Of a stretch of 60,958 nt of DNA, positions 1-14,502 are shown one piece after another. The position numbers and the translations under genes were made by a program. The stretch is from Streptomyces regalis (GTDB taxonomy: Bacteria > Actinomycetota > Actinomycetes > Streptomycetales > Streptomycetaceae), in NCBI RefSeq assembly GCF_001509475.1, contig NZ_LLZG01000358.1:1-60958 (forward strand), given 5' to 3'. The notes beneath the pieces are model-generated. The model was given only the letters and a program-made list of their open reading frames with translations, searched no databases and was not told the origin of the DNA. Position 1 is the stretch's first letter, and each line of letters starts with the position of its first letter.

Positions 1-157
1 GTCCGGGGGTGGCGGGTGCTGGGTTTTGGCCAGGGGTTTCCGGGAGGGTGGCGGCGCGTACGGACAGGCGTGCGGCCGCCGCGTCTATGGCTGCCTGGGT
101 GTAGGGCGGGCGGTGCAGACGGGCCCGGGCGAGCAGGTCGTCAATGGGCGATGTCAT
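1..157 (-). CDS. Hypothetical protein, N-terminal fragment (runs off window edge)
   Basis: An open frame starts with ATG at 157-155 and runs off the left edge of the window, giving about 52 residues that begin MTSPIDDLLARARLHRPPYT. The start lies 17 bp inside the 3' end of the sigma factor gene, so the two are probably translated from one mRNA. No domain is recognisable in the visible part, which is Ala- and Pro-rich with no obvious membrane segment. As the gene directly downstream of a sigma factor it could be a partner or anti-sigma protein, but that is inference from position only. Confidence 0.55.
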   Translation of the reverse strand, partial: MTSPIDDLLARARLHRPPYTQAAIDAAAARLSVRAATLPETPGQNPAPATPG

Positions 158-767
158 CGGCTTTCCCTTCCTCGGCCTTTCCTTCCTCGGCGTGCCCTTC
201 CTCGGCCGTACGGGGTTTTGTGAGGTTCTTCTTCACGCCGTACGCGTGCTGGAGGCGCCGTTTGGCGTGGCGGACGGTGGAGCGCACGCCGGCCGGGGTG
301 ATGCCGAGGGCGGCCGCTATCTCGACCGCGCTGTAGCCGAGCCCGAAGTGCAGGAAGGCGACATCCATCTGACGCGGCGGCAGTTGTCCGATCTCCGCGT
401 AGAGGTTGAGGCTTTCCTCGAGCTGGCTGATGGGGTCCACGGCCTGGGTCAGCGCCAGGGTCTCGAAGGCCTCGCCTATGAGTGCCGGGAGGCGGTCGCG
501 GGTCCGGGAGTGGTCGATGGTGCTGTTTCTGATGACCCGCCAGGCGTACGCGGTGGGGTTCTCCTTGGTCAGGACGGTGCTCCATGCCTTCAGCAGGTGC
601 TCGAAGGCGGCGTCCACCGCTTCCTCGGCGTCGTGCCAGTTGCCCAGGCGGGACTTGGCCCAGTTGACGTACAACGGCCGGTACATCTGGTGGAAGGCCT
701 CGAAGTCCGGCGGCAGCTTCTTCATGCGCGGGGCGCGGGAGGCTTGGCTCGGCAGGTCCTGACTCAC
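141..767 (-). CDS. Sigma-70 family (ECF-like) RNA polymerase sigma factor
   Basis: A 208-residue protein with the two-domain layout of small sigma factors. A region-2-like segment at about residues 20-95 contains FEAFHQMYRPLYVNWAKSRL and a DAEEAVDAAF stretch. A region-4 helix-turn-helix at about 125-175 contains LPPRQMDVAFLHFGLGYSAV and AAALGITPAGVRSTVRHAKR. It should direct core RNA polymerase to a specific promoter set, which cannot be told from sequence. The GTG start (767-765) overlaps the stop of the 57-residue gene upstream, and the 3' end overlaps the next gene by 17 bp, so all three look like one leftward operon. The C-terminus carries a short AEEGK-type repeat (positions 159-203), an unusual charged tail. 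Family assignment is firm; target genes are unknown. Confidence 0.85.
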   Translation of the reverse strand: MSQDLPSQASRAPRMKKLPPDFEAFHQMYRPLYVNWAKSRLGNWHDAEEAVDAAFEHLLKAWSTVLTKENPTAYAWRVIRNSTIDHSRTRDRLPALIGEAFETLALTQAVDPISQLEESLNLYAEIGQLPPRQMDVAFLHFGLGYSAVEIAAALGITPAGVRSTVRHAKRRLQHAYGVKKNLTKPRTAEEGHAEEGKAEEGKADDIAH

Positions 768-937
768 GCCTGCCCCTCGTGGTGTGCGTCCTTGGCGCCC
801 TCGCCGAGGTCGCGCCGCATCTCGCTGATGCCCGCCCGTACGCCGGCCGCGGCGAGCCGGCGCAGCAGTACGACCGCGTCGCGGCCGAACACCCGTAGGG
901 CGAGCGCCGCCAGGATCACCTCACCGGCAATGTCCAT
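764..937 (-). CDS. Small hypothetical protein, 57 aa
   Basis: The frame is open further upstream, but the ATG at 937-935 gives a compact protein beginning MDIAGEVILAALALRVFGRD. It has an N-terminal hydrophobic stretch and a charged C-terminus (EMRRDLGEGAKDAHHE). Its stop codon overlaps the GTG start of the sigma factor (the bases read GTGA on the minus strand), the usual mark of translational coupling. The first helix could associate with the membrane. I do not recognise the family; a role linked to the sigma factor is only suggested by the operon. Confidence 0.6.
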   Translation of the reverse strand: MDIAGEVILAALALRVFGRDAVVLLRRLAAAGVRAGISEMRRDLGEGAKDAHHEGQA

Positions 938-1300
938 CGTCACTGTGCTGTTGTGCCTTCCTGATGTCAGGCGAGGCCTGTCAGCACCCCCGGTGGCCTC
1001 GGGACGGCGTGTGTTTACGCCCTCCGCCCACGATGACGTTTGCAACGGCCTGTGCGTGCAAGTCCCGCACAGACTTTCTTAACGGAACGCATCCTTCTGA
1101 TTACCCGGCTGCGTTCACGCCAGCTCACACAAGGCCTCAGTACCGGAGCGCGCCACCCTGGCGCCACGTCGGCCACCTGCGTAACCGCTCCGCGGGCCGC
1201 ACCCGCCTCACTGGTTTGCGCAAACTTCCGCAACGACACCACCACCCGTCACGTGATGCACGTCACTCGGGAAGGGGTCTGTCGGAGCACGCGGAAATGC
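938..1300. other. Intergenic region upstream of the sigma operon
   Basis: About 360 bases with no convincing gene, lying between the leftward sigma operon and the leftward tRNA-Ala gene. It must hold the promoter of the sigma operon. The only clear structure is a perfect 12-bp palindrome, gtttgcgcaaac, at 1214-1225, which could be a regulator site. Frames crossing the region show no protein-like composition. Confidence 0.4.
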
Positions 1301-1335
1301 AAAACCGGCCAGCGCCACGAGGGCGTCTGACCGGT
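1301..1335 (-). terminator. Hairpin terminator after tRNA-Ala
   Basis: Read on the minus strand, the sequence just downstream of tRNA-Ala forms a GC-rich hairpin (ACCGGTCAG and CGCC pairing with GGCG and CTGGCCGGT) followed by TTTT. Position and orientation fit termination of the tRNA transcript. Confidence 0.6.
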
Positions 1336-1343
1336 CCGAGGTG

Positions 1344-1416
1344 TGGAGCCTAGGGGAGTCGAACCCCTGACATCTGCCATGCAAAGACAGCGCTCTACCA
1401 ACTGAGCTAAGGCCCC
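1344..1416 (-). tRNA. tRNA-Ala (anticodon TGC)
   Basis: On the minus strand a 73-nt cloverleaf begins GGGGCCTTAGCTCAG. It has the D-loop TTGGTAGAGC, anticodon stem-loop CTGTC-TTTGCAT-GGCAG with anticodon TGC, T-arm GGGGTTCGACTCCCC and acceptor partner AGGCTCC plus discriminator A. The 3' CCA is not encoded; the next bases read CAC. A tRNA-Ala close to gyrA is typical of Streptomyces. Confidence 0.95.
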
Positions 1417-1546
1417 GGAAGGGGAGCGTCCAGCCGGAAGAACCACGTACCGGCGGGCGCCGCAGACCAGAGTACCGGGTCGCCCCCCGTATCTCGCAAA
1501 AAGATTGGGGGTCCCGATGAACGACCACTCTCCGTAAGATGCTCGG

Positions 1547-1570
1547 CGTGGTTCGCTACAGCGAACCACG
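1547..1570. promoter_or_regulatory. Perfect 10-bp inverted repeat in the leader of the HTH gene
   Basis: The arms cgtggttcgc (1547-1556) and gcgaaccacg (1561-1570) are exact inverse complements separated by four bases. A -10-like TAAGAT lies at 1535-1540, so the repeat would sit at or just after the transcription start of the XRE-type gene that begins at 1599. It is followed by gtttttgg, so it could also act as an attenuator hairpin. An operator bound by the downstream regulator is the simplest reading, but this is inference. Confidence 0.5.
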
Positions 1571-1598
1571 GTTTTTGGGGAAGCGATGGGGAGACGCA

Positions 1599-2147
1599 AT
1601 GGACGCCGCACAGCAGGAAGCGACCGCGAGAGCGCGGGAACTGCAGCGGAACTGGTACGGGGAGCCGCTGGGGGCGCTCTTCCGTAAGCTCATCGACGAT
1701 CTTGGTCTCAACCAGGCTCGTCTCGCGGGGGTGCTGGGACTGTCCGCACCGATGCTGTCGCAGCTGATGAGCGGCCAGCGGGCGAAGATCGGCAATCCGG
1801 CCGTGGTCCAGCGGGTGCAGCTGCTGCAGGACCTGGCGGGGCAGGTCGCTGACGGCAGCGTGAGCGCGGCCGAGGCCACCGACCGCATGGAGGAGATCAA
1901 GAAGTCGCAGGGGGGCTCGGTGCTCAGCAACACGACGCAGACGACGAGCAGTTCGGGGGCGCCCACGGTCAAGCGGGTGGTCCGCGAGATCCAGTCGCTG
2001 CTGCGCTCGGTGGCCGCCGCGGGAGACATCATCGAAGCCGCGGACACCCTCGCCCCCACCCACCCGGAACTGGCAGAGTTCCTCCGGGTGTACGGCGCCG
2101 GCCGCACCTCCGACGCGGTCACGCACTACCAGTCCCACCAGAACTGA
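1599..2147 (+). CDS. XRE-type helix-turn-helix DNA-binding protein
   Basis: A 182-residue protein beginning MDAAQQEATARARELQRNWY. An XRE/Cro-like helix-turn-helix lies at about residues 25-75 (FRKLIDDLGLNQARLAGVLG, then LSAPMLSQLMSGQRAKIGNP). After it come a linker rich in Ser and Thr and a C-terminal helical part. It is probably a transcription regulator acting as a dimer. The frame is open upstream to about 1539, but the ATG at 1599 has GGGGAG about seven bases before it. The perfect inverted repeat at 1547-1570 suggests autoregulation. An orthologue in this position is conserved in Streptomyces; I know of no assigned target. Confidence 0.8.
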   Translation: MDAAQQEATARARELQRNWYGEPLGALFRKLIDDLGLNQARLAGVLGLSAPMLSQLMSGQRAKIGNPAVVQRVQLLQDLAGQVADGSVSAAEATDRMEEIKKSQGGSVLSNTTQTTSSSGAPTVKRVVREIQSLLRSVAAAGDIIEAADTLAPTHPELAEFLRVYGAGRTSDAVTHYQSHQN

Positions 2148-2154
2148 CCTAGGG

Positions 2155-2187
2155 GCCCGGTCGCCGAAGGGGGTTCGGCAGCCGGGC
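2155..2187 (+). terminator. Hairpin terminator after the HTH gene
   Basis: Two stacked arms, gcccgg (2155-2160) with ccgggc (2182-2187) and gccgaa (2163-2168) with ttcggc (2174-2179), form a stable hairpin starting seven bases after the stop codon. There is no T-tract, as is common in Streptomyces. Confidence 0.5.
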
Positions 2188-2467
2188 CGACGGCCAGGTC
2201 CTGGGCGGCCCTGAGCAGGCCGTGCGGTTCACCGGCGCGGCCACGCGGGGGTCTGGCCGCTCACGGTGGGATCCCGACGGGGGCGTGTCTCTCACCGGGG
2301 AAGGGCGCGAGGGGCGAGGGGCAGCCAGCAACCGGGGGGCAGCCCGCGAAGGGTTCACGGAGGGGCGACGGGGAGTCCGCAAAGGGAGGGGAAGGCGAGG
2401 GGAGTCGTATCGCTCGTCGAGGGGGAAGCAAGGGGGGTAACCGAAGGGGGAGGAGCGACGCACAACC
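2188..2467. other. Leader region of the kinase gene
   Basis: About 280 purine-rich bases with no convincing gene. The useful signal is the Shine-Dalgarno sequence gggggaggag at about 2447-2456, some 11 bases before the kinase ATG. No clear -35/-10 pair stands out. Confidence 0.35.
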
Positions 2468-4195
<1,728 letters not shown>

Positions 4196-4279
4196 GCCAG
4201 CTGCCGTCGGCCAGGGCCTCGAGCTTGGAAATGGCGCTGCGGGGCTCTGGGCACCCAAGCCCGCGTTCCGAGCCCGGCT

Positions 4280-5614
4280 CTACCAGGCCCCAAGCCTCCG
4301 CCGAGCCACCACGGACCACACCCCCAGCACCACCAGCACCAAGGTCCCCGCACCGATCCCGCTCACCGCGAGCACGGTCATCGCAGCGTCACCGCCGCCC
4401 CCGGCCGCCCCGCTGCCCTCAGCCGCCCACCGATCGCCTTCCGTGACCTGGAAGACGTCGCCGGGCTCCGGCTCCCCCGCATAACCGGGCCCGGCCGCCG
4501 CCGCACCCCCCACCCGCACGCGCAATGTCAGCTGGAGCGGCCCGTCGCCGTACCTCTCGGCCATGTCGGCCGCGAGGTGCACGACGAGGTAGTAGGAACC
4601 GGCGAACCGCATGCCTTTGAACCGTTGGGGAATGGCGTACCGGTTCTCGTACGCGACCGGCGGCAGTGGACCGACTTCGGTGGCCTCCTGTCTGCCGTTG
4701 TAGCTGGTGCTCGCGTCGTCGACCAAACCGCGCACAGGGTTGTAGAGCGAGAGGTTCAGGGCGCCGTCGACATAGCCGGCACGGCCGTTCGCGCTGCCCA
4801 GTTCGGCGGTGGCGTACAACTGCCGGCCCCAGTCGAGCGGCACCTTGTAGAAGAGCGTCCGGCCGGGCTCGATGTCGGAGTTCCAGACGCCGTGTCCGAC
4901 GGATGCCGCCGAGGCGAATCCGGAGCCGCCGTCGCGGCGCACTTCCTCGCCGGTGAGGGGCTCTGGGGAGGCGGAGTCCCAGTCCTCGGGGGCGCTCGTC
5001 GCACCGGTCTGCTCCAGGGGCGGCTCCGAGGTGGCGAAGAGCTCCAGGTCCCAGGTGTCCGGGGCGGCCTCCGCCGTACCGACGCGCTCGACGATCACGT
5101 AGTAGGTGCCCGCGCTCTCGCAGCGAGGTCGGTTGGCAGAGGCCTGGCGTGCGGCCCACGCCGCGATCGGGCGGGGAGTGTGGACGATGCCGAAGGTCTC
5201 ACTGCCGAAGGAGCAGTTGCTGCCGTCGGCGTCCTGCACGGTCACCTTGATGCCGTCGCTCGCGGAGAGGGTGGTGCCGGGGGCGGGGATGGCCGTCGCG
5301 GAGACGTACACGTCGGAGGTGGCGTCGAGGCCGAGGCGGTAGTAGCTCTTTGTGCCACTGGGCAGGGAGCTCTTGTACGTCGTGCCGGGCGTGAGGGGTG
5401 CGGCGTCCGCGGTGCCGGGCGCGCCGGCGACGGGCCGGGCGTCCGGGGCGAAGGCGTAAGGGCTCGGCGTTCCGGCGGCGAGCGCGGACCGGCCCGGCAG
5501 GGCAGCCGTCGTACACAGCAGCAGTGCGGCTACGACGGCTGCACGCGCGCGTGCCGAGCGATGTCCGCGCCTCTCCCTCGCGTGACGCCACCGCGCCGTA
5601 CGCCGCCGCCCCAT
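4280..5614 (-). CDS. Secreted, C-terminally anchored membrane protein of unknown function
   Basis: A 444-residue protein. It has a basic N-terminus, a signal peptide (AAVVAALLLCTTAALPGRSA, cleavage probably near ALAA) and a large extracellular part. A C-terminal membrane helix (GAGTLVLVVLGVWSVV) is followed by RRR, a type I topology. The extracellular part has repeated beta-rich stretches (YYRLGLDATSDVYVSATAIP, LFYKVPLDWGRQLYATAELG) like those of secreted binding or adhesion modules. The frame is open to 5659, but the ATG at 5614 has GAGGGG about nine bases upstream and is preferred. Convergent with the kinase gene. Streptomyces homologues are uncharacterised; I assign no function. Confidence 0.75.
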   Translation of the reverse strand: MGRRRTARWRHARERRGHRSARARAAVVAALLLCTTAALPGRSALAAGTPSPYAFAPDARPVAGAPGTADAAPLTPGTTYKSSLPSGTKSYYRLGLDATSDVYVSATAIPAPGTTLSASDGIKVTVQDADGSNCSFGSETFGIVHTPRPIAAWAARQASANRPRCESAGTYYVIVERVGTAEAAPDTWDLELFATSEPPLEQTGATSAPEDWDSASPEPLTGEEVRRDGGSGFASAASVGHGVWNSDIEPGRTLFYKVPLDWGRQLYATAELGSANGRAGYVDGALNLSLYNPVRGLVDDASTSYNGRQEATEVGPLPPVAYENRYAIPQRFKGMRFAGSYYLVVHLAADMAERYGDGPLQLTLRVRVGGAAAAGPGYAGEPEPGDVFQVTEGDRWAAEGSGAAGGGGDAAMTVLAVSGIGAGTLVLVVLGVWSVVARRRLGAW

Positions 5615-5802
5615 TACGCGCCACCCCTCGTCGTCACCGGACCATCGACCGTCGCCCATCCTGCCCAGCCGTGCCGCTCGTCACCCGCGCAATCCGTACG
5701 ACCGCCCGAAACGCCCGGTTCTAAGACCTCCGGGCCGCTCCCGCAACTCGAAGCCGCGTCACTCCGCGCCACGACGAGGACACGGCCGGCTCACGGCGAG
5801 CA

Positions 5803-5833
5803 CAAAAAACCCCGACCGCGAGGGCGGCCGGGG
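5803..5833 (-). terminator. Rho-independent terminator after the DLW-39 gene
   Basis: Read leftwards, ccccggccg pairs with cggtcgggg (one mismatch) and is followed by a run of six T, a classic intrinsic terminator 26 bases after the stop codon. Confidence 0.8.
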
Positions 5834-5858
5834 TCTGCTCAGATTCCGATGTGGTGAC

Positions 5859-5987
5859 TCACGAACCCGTGGGCACGGAGTCAGTCGCCTCCGTCCACAG
5901 ATCCTGCTCGGCGCGATCCGCCTGGATCTGGCGGTACACGAGGAGCCCGCCGATGGCGGCCAGTGCGACCAGGAGAAGCTTCTTCAC
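5859..5987 (-). CDS. DLW-39 family small protein
   Basis: A 42-residue protein beginning at a GTG (5987), MKKLLLVALAAIGGLLVYRQ, and containing the DLW tripeptide that names this actinobacterial family. The N-terminal half is one membrane helix and the C-terminal half is charged and cytoplasmic or exposed. A GAGG Shine-Dalgarno sequence lies seven bases upstream of the GTG. The family is small, near-universal in Streptomyces next to gyrA and tRNA-Ile/Ala, and has no known function. A promoter with the -10 TATAGT (complement of 6033-6038) and an imperfect inverted repeat at 6042-6061 precede it. Confidence 0.85.
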   Translation of the reverse strand: MKKLLLVALAAIGGLLVYRQIQADRAEQDLWTEATDSVPTGS

Positions 5988-6323
5988 CGCGCGACCTCGT
6001 CTTTCCTTGACGTAGGGGACCTCTGGCGCCCGACTATACACACCGACCGATATCGATCGGTGACCTGCGTCGGGGCTCAACTGCCCTCCGGTGGACCGCA
6101 GTAGAAGCGGACGGCGACGCTCCGATCAGGGAGTGATGACACCTCTACAGATGGTGAGATTGCTCCCTTCCTTCACCTTCCGGCACTTTTCAGGCCTGAT
6201 GCGCCCATCCGAGTGGTGTTCATCTGAAGATCGAGGCGCCATGGGCGTCGGTACATGACTTCTCGACCCCCATACACATCATGAGGAAAGTACGCAAATC
6301 GCCCAACCCGAAAGTGAGGGGCC
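5988..6323. promoter_or_regulatory. Divergent promoter region of the DLW-39 and secreted-protein genes
   Basis: No gene is visible. For the leftward DLW-39 gene there is a strong -10, TATAGT (complement of 6033-6038). Directly upstream is a 20-bp imperfect palindrome at 6042-6061 (accgaccgat / atcgatcggt, one mismatched pair) covering the -35 position. For the rightward gene the Shine-Dalgarno sequence gagggg lies just before the ATG at 6324. The palindrome may be an activator or repressor site. Confidence 0.45.
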
Positions 6324-6695
6324 ATGGCCCGGAACAAGGTCATGAACCTGTGGACCACCATCGTCACCGCCTTCCTCGCGCTGTGCACGGCGCTCGGATT
6401 CGTCACGACGAACGCTGCCGCGGCCGCATCGCACAACGAGGCGGCGCGCAAGAGCGACAGCGACCGCGACACCAGCACACAGCTGACAGTGCCGGCGATG
6501 CCCCAGTGGGCGTGGTCCTACGCCAGAGCACTGCCCCCCACGATGAAGCAGCGCATCCGCGCCGAGGCGCACGGCAAGACTCCCAGCTGCCGCCACCGTC
6601 CGCTCACGGACACCGAAGCGGCGTCCACCTCGGCCGTCGGCGCCTGCGACTCCGCCGCGCCCCCGGCCCAGCCCCTGGTCCCGCACCAGCGCTGA
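6324..6695 (+). CDS. Small secreted or signal-anchored protein (DUF6344-like)
   Basis: A 123-residue protein beginning MARNKVMNLWTTIVTAFLAL. The N-terminal hydrophobic helix, followed by TTNAAAAASH, looks like a signal peptide or signal anchor. The rest is short, hydrophilic and has two Cys near the C-terminus (SCRH and GACDS) that could form a disulphide. The overall pattern resembles the Streptomyces DUF6344 group as I remember it; I could not check this. An internal ATG at 6342 is an alternative start. Confidence 0.6.
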   Translation: MARNKVMNLWTTIVTAFLALCTALGFVTTNAAAAASHNEAARKSDSDRDTSTQLTVPAMPQWAWSYARALPPTMKQRIRAEAHGKTPSCRHRPLTDTEAASTSAVGACDSAAPPAQPLVPHQR

Positions 6696-6770
6696 ACCCC
6701 AGGGTTCGCCCCCAGACGTAACTGCTCAAACCCCCAGTTGTCCCAGACAGCACCGTCACAGCGCGCTTGC

Positions 6771-6838
6771 GTACACAGCAGCACCGCTCCATACACAGCA
6801 CGGCTCATACACAGCACAGCTCATACAGAGCACCACTC
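6771..6838. repeat. Short tandem repeat, 16-bp units
   Basis: Three consecutive 16-bp units (6791-6806 atacacagcacggctc, 6807-6822 atacacagcacagctc, 6823-6838 atacagagcaccactc) follow a longer degenerate copy at 6771-6790. They lie in the gap between the secreted-protein gene and the convergent ATPase gene. Tandem units with no spacers make this a minisatellite-like repeat, not CRISPR. Confidence 0.75.
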
Positions 6839-6864
6839 AGGACGCCGACCCCGTACGACGTACC

Positions 6865-7608
6865 TCATCCCGCTTCGACGATGTGCCGGAGATAGGCCCC
6901 AGGGTCGTTGAGGTAACGCCGCCAGTGGTCGACGAGTTCCAGATCCCGCCAGTCGGCGGGACGCATTCCGTGGTCGCCCACCTCGATGATCTCGGCGCCG
7001 GGCAGCGCCGTCAGCACGGGTGAGTGCGTGGCGCAGATGATCTGCGCGCCGGAACGCCCCAGTTCATGCAGCAGCCCGACGAGTTGAAGACAGGAAGCGA
7101 AGGACAGCGCGGCCTCGGGCTCGTCCATGACGTACAGCCCTGGCTCCTGAAACCGCTCCCGGAAGGCCATCAGAAAGCCTTCTCCGTGGCTCATCTCGTC
7201 CGCGGCCCCGGACAGCCGCCCCGTCTCCTGCTCCCGGCCCAGCGCGTCCAGCGCGGTCTCCGCCCGCAGAAAGAACCCTCTGCGGCGCGTCCGAGGCCCG
7301 CGCAGCATACGGCGGCCGGCCGCCGTCGCCTCGAACCGTATCCGCCCGCCCAACGCCGACGGCTCACGCCGACTTGCGTACTTGTAGCCGGCGGATCCGC
7401 CCCAGGAGTCCAGACCGAACCCCTCCGCCAGCGCCTCGACGAGGGTCGACTTGCCCGAGCCGTTCTCCCCCACCAGGAACGTGACCGGCGCGGTGAACTT
7501 CAGGCCGTCTTCCAGCAGCTGCCGCACGCACGGCACCGACCACGGCCACTGGTTCTCCTCGCCCAGCTCGCCCTCGGCAACATGCGCGTAGGCCCGTTCG
7601 ACGATCAT
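6865..7608 (-). CDS. AAA/ABC-type ATPase, RecF/SMC-like single-domain protein
   Basis: A 247-residue cytoplasmic ATPase with Walker A GENGSGKST (about residues 47-55), an ABC-like region around LSGAADEMSHGEGF, Walker B LYVMDEPEAAL and a switch His in ATHSPVL. There are no membrane segments and no coiled-coil arm, so it resembles the compact AAA_21/AAA_23 ATPases rather than a transporter subunit. Such proteins often act with a nuclease, but no nuclease gene is adjacent here. It starts at the ATG at 7608. Its actual role is unknown. Confidence 0.8.
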   Translation of the reverse strand: MIVERAYAHVAEGELGEENQWPWSVPCVRQLLEDGLKFTAPVTFLVGENGSGKSTLVEALAEGFGLDSWGGSAGYKYASRREPSALGGRIRFEATAAGRRMLRGPRTRRRGFFLRAETALDALGREQETGRLSGAADEMSHGEGFLMAFRERFQEPGLYVMDEPEAALSFASCLQLVGLLHELGRSGAQIICATHSPVLTALPGAEIIEVGDHGMRPADWRDLELVDHWRRYLNDPGAYLRHIVEAG

Positions 7609-7645
7609 GCCGCCAGGCTCTCATCCGGCACTGACAATCGTGCAT

Positions 7646-7686
7646 GCGAAAGACCCCCGGTCCGTGTGGACTGGGGGTCTTTTCGC
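7646..7686 (-). terminator. Terminator after tRNA-Ile
   Basis: A nearly perfect hairpin: gcgaaagaccccc pairs with gggggtcttttcgc around a short loop. It starts right after the 3' CCA of the leftward tRNA-Ile, and the A/T runs at the stem base make it potentially bidirectional. Confidence 0.75.
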
Positions 7687-7763
7687 TGGTGGGGCTAACA
7701 GGATTTGAACCTGTGGCCTCATCCTTATCAGGGATGCGCTCTAACCAACTGAGCTATAGCCCC
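7687..7763 (-). tRNA. tRNA-Ile (anticodon GAT), CCA encoded
   Basis: On the minus strand a 74-nt cloverleaf begins GGGGCTATAGCTCAG, with anticodon loop CTGATAA (anticodon GAT) inside the stem CATCC/GGATG and T-arm CAGGTTCAAATCCTG. It ends TAGCCCCA, followed by an encoded CCA at 7689-7687. It lies downstream of gyrA and the DUF3566 gene, the conserved actinobacterial position. Confidence 0.95.
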
Positions 7764-7909
7764 GCCGCGCTCTGCGGTATGTGTCCCGCGCGCTGACTCC
7801 TGAAGATTAGCGCACGACACGGGCAGTCCCAAAATCGGTTGTCGGGGGACCGCCAGGTGAGGTTTGAAACCGTCTCCGGGCGGCAACCGTCATCCGGCCT
7901 CGGTCACCC

Positions 7910-8734
7910 TCACTCGTCCTCCGCGAGGGTCAGCTCGACGCCGCCCACGAAGCCGGCGGAGAGGTTGTAGATGAACGCGCCGAGCGTCGCCAGCGCCGTC
8001 GCGAGGACGACGTCGATGACCGCGATGATCGACGTGAACATCAGGACGTGCGGGAGGGACAGGAAGGACTGCAGGTCAAAGCCGTTCGACTCGTTCGAGC
8101 CGGTTGCCTCGGAGATCGTGCCGCCGACTGTCGAGAAGACGCCCATCGCGTCCATGACCATCCAGAGCACCGCGGACGCGACGATCGTGCAGATGCCCAG
8201 CGCGATGGAGAGCAGGAAGCTGACCTTCATCACCGACCACGGGTCGGCCTTGGCCACGCGCAGGCGCGCCTTGCGGGTGCGGGGCGTCGTACTCGCTCCC
8301 GTGCGCGGCCGGCGTACCGTCGTGCTCGCCGGAGCGGGCGTCTGGTAGGCCTGCGGCGGGTGGTAGGGCCCGGAGGGCTGCTGCGCCTGCCGTTCCCCGG
8401 GCAGCGGCGAAGTCGGCGGCGCGGAGGCCGCCTGGTGCGCGCCTGTGGGCGCGGGCTGCGGCTGTGGCTGCGGCTGGGCGCCCGGAGCAGCCGAGCCCGC
8501 GCCGGCCGCGTACTGCTGGGGCTGCGAGCCTCGGGTGTCCGTCACGGTTCCCCCCTGGGATCCAGGTGCGTCTGGCGAGGGTGAGTCCTTCGCTGGCGAC
8601 TTGATCGCTTTCAGCTGGGTCGTGTGCGTGTCTGTCGCACGCGCGGCGGAGCCACGGCCGCCGCCGTCCGTGTCCTTACCGGCAGTAGAACCGGTCGAGG
8701 TACCGGACGATCCGGCGCCCGTGGCTCCGCTCAC
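7910..8734 (-). CDS. DUF3566 family membrane protein
   Basis: A 274-residue protein. The N-terminal 150 or so residues are low complexity, rich in Gly, Ser, Pro and Gln (PQPQPQPAP). The conserved DUF3566 domain follows at about 155-270, with two membrane helices (VSFLLSIALGICTIVASAVL and SIIAVIDVVLATALATLGAF). The domain is conserved directly downstream of gyrA throughout Actinobacteria, but its function is unknown. The start is 18 bases after the gyrA stop, so it is almost surely cotranscribed with gyrBA. Confidence 0.9.
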   Translation of the reverse strand: MSGATGAGSSGTSTGSTAGKDTDGGGRGSAARATDTHTTQLKAIKSPAKDSPSPDAPGSQGGTVTDTRGSQPQQYAAGAGSAAPGAQPQPQPQPAPTGAHQAASAPPTSPLPGERQAQQPSGPYHPPQAYQTPAPASTTVRRPRTGASTTPRTRKARLRVAKADPWSVMKVSFLLSIALGICTIVASAVLWMVMDAMGVFSTVGGTISEATGSNESNGFDLQSFLSLPHVLMFTSIIAVIDVVLATALATLGAFIYNLSAGFVGGVELTLAEDE

Positions 8735-8752
8735 GATGACTCTCTCCTCGTG

Positions 8753-11344
<2,592 letters not shown>

Positions 11345-11386
11345 TGCTGGTGAAGGTCCTTCCTGGTGCGGTCAGCTGAGACCGAC

Positions 11387-13962
<2,576 letters not shown>

Positions 13963-14502
13963 TCAGCCGTACGTGTCGCCGGGCCCCGTGCTGCCGGGCG
14001 CGCGCAGAGGGCCGTAACGGCGAGGGGGGCCGCCGGGGCCCTGCACCTTGATCTGCCGCACCGCACCATGCCCGAGGTCCTCGTTGAGGCGGGCGACCAG
14101 CGTCGGGGCGAGCAGCCGCAGGTTCGTCGCCCACGCCGTCGAGTCGCAGCGCACGACCAGGACCCGCTCGTCCTCGTCGTACTTCTCCGGCACACAGTGC
14201 TTGGCGACGTCCTCGCCGACGATCTGCGGCCAACGGCCCATCACGCCGCCCACCGCAGCCGGAGTCTCCCAGCCCCGCTCGGTGATCAAGCGGTTAATGG
14301 CAGCGCCGAGCGCCAGGGGGTCGCGGCCGTCGGCACGCGCGCCGGAGCGCAGCCCCCCGCGCCGCGCCTGCTTCTTCTGCTGCGCCGCATCCCCACGCGC
14401 GCGTGCCTGCTCCTTTGCCGCCCGCAGCGCCACGCGGGCGAGGTCGACGCCGGAGGGTTCGGGCGCCTTCTTGGGGGCGTTCTCGGACGGCTTGTCGCTC
14501 AT
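13963..14502 (-). CDS. dciA: DUF721 / DciA family protein, probable replicative helicase loader
   Basis: A 179-residue protein. The N-terminus is basic and disordered ([20 protein letters not shown]). The DUF721/DciA domain follows, with [39 protein letters not shown] and [19 protein letters not shown]. DciA is the ancestral partner that helps load DnaB in bacteria lacking DnaC or DnaI, and it fits here beside recF, dnaN and dnaA. Its start overlaps the recF stop by four bases, so recF and dciA are translationally coupled. A Gly/Pro-rich tail follows the domain. Family is clear from sequence; the loader role comes from work on other bacteria. Confidence 0.88.
   Translation of the reverse strand: MSDKPSENAPKKAPEPSGVDLARVALRAAKEQARARGDAAQQKKQARRGGLRSGARADGRDPLALGAAINRLITERGWETPAAVGGVMGRWPQIVGEDVAKHCVPEKYDEDERVLVVRCDSTAWATNLRLLAPTLVARLNEDLGHGAVRQIKVQGPGGPPRRYGPLRAPGSTGPGDTYG

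Noticed and set aside
6771..6838. CRISPR array
   Set aside because: Units are directly tandem with no unique spacers and no cas genes are present.
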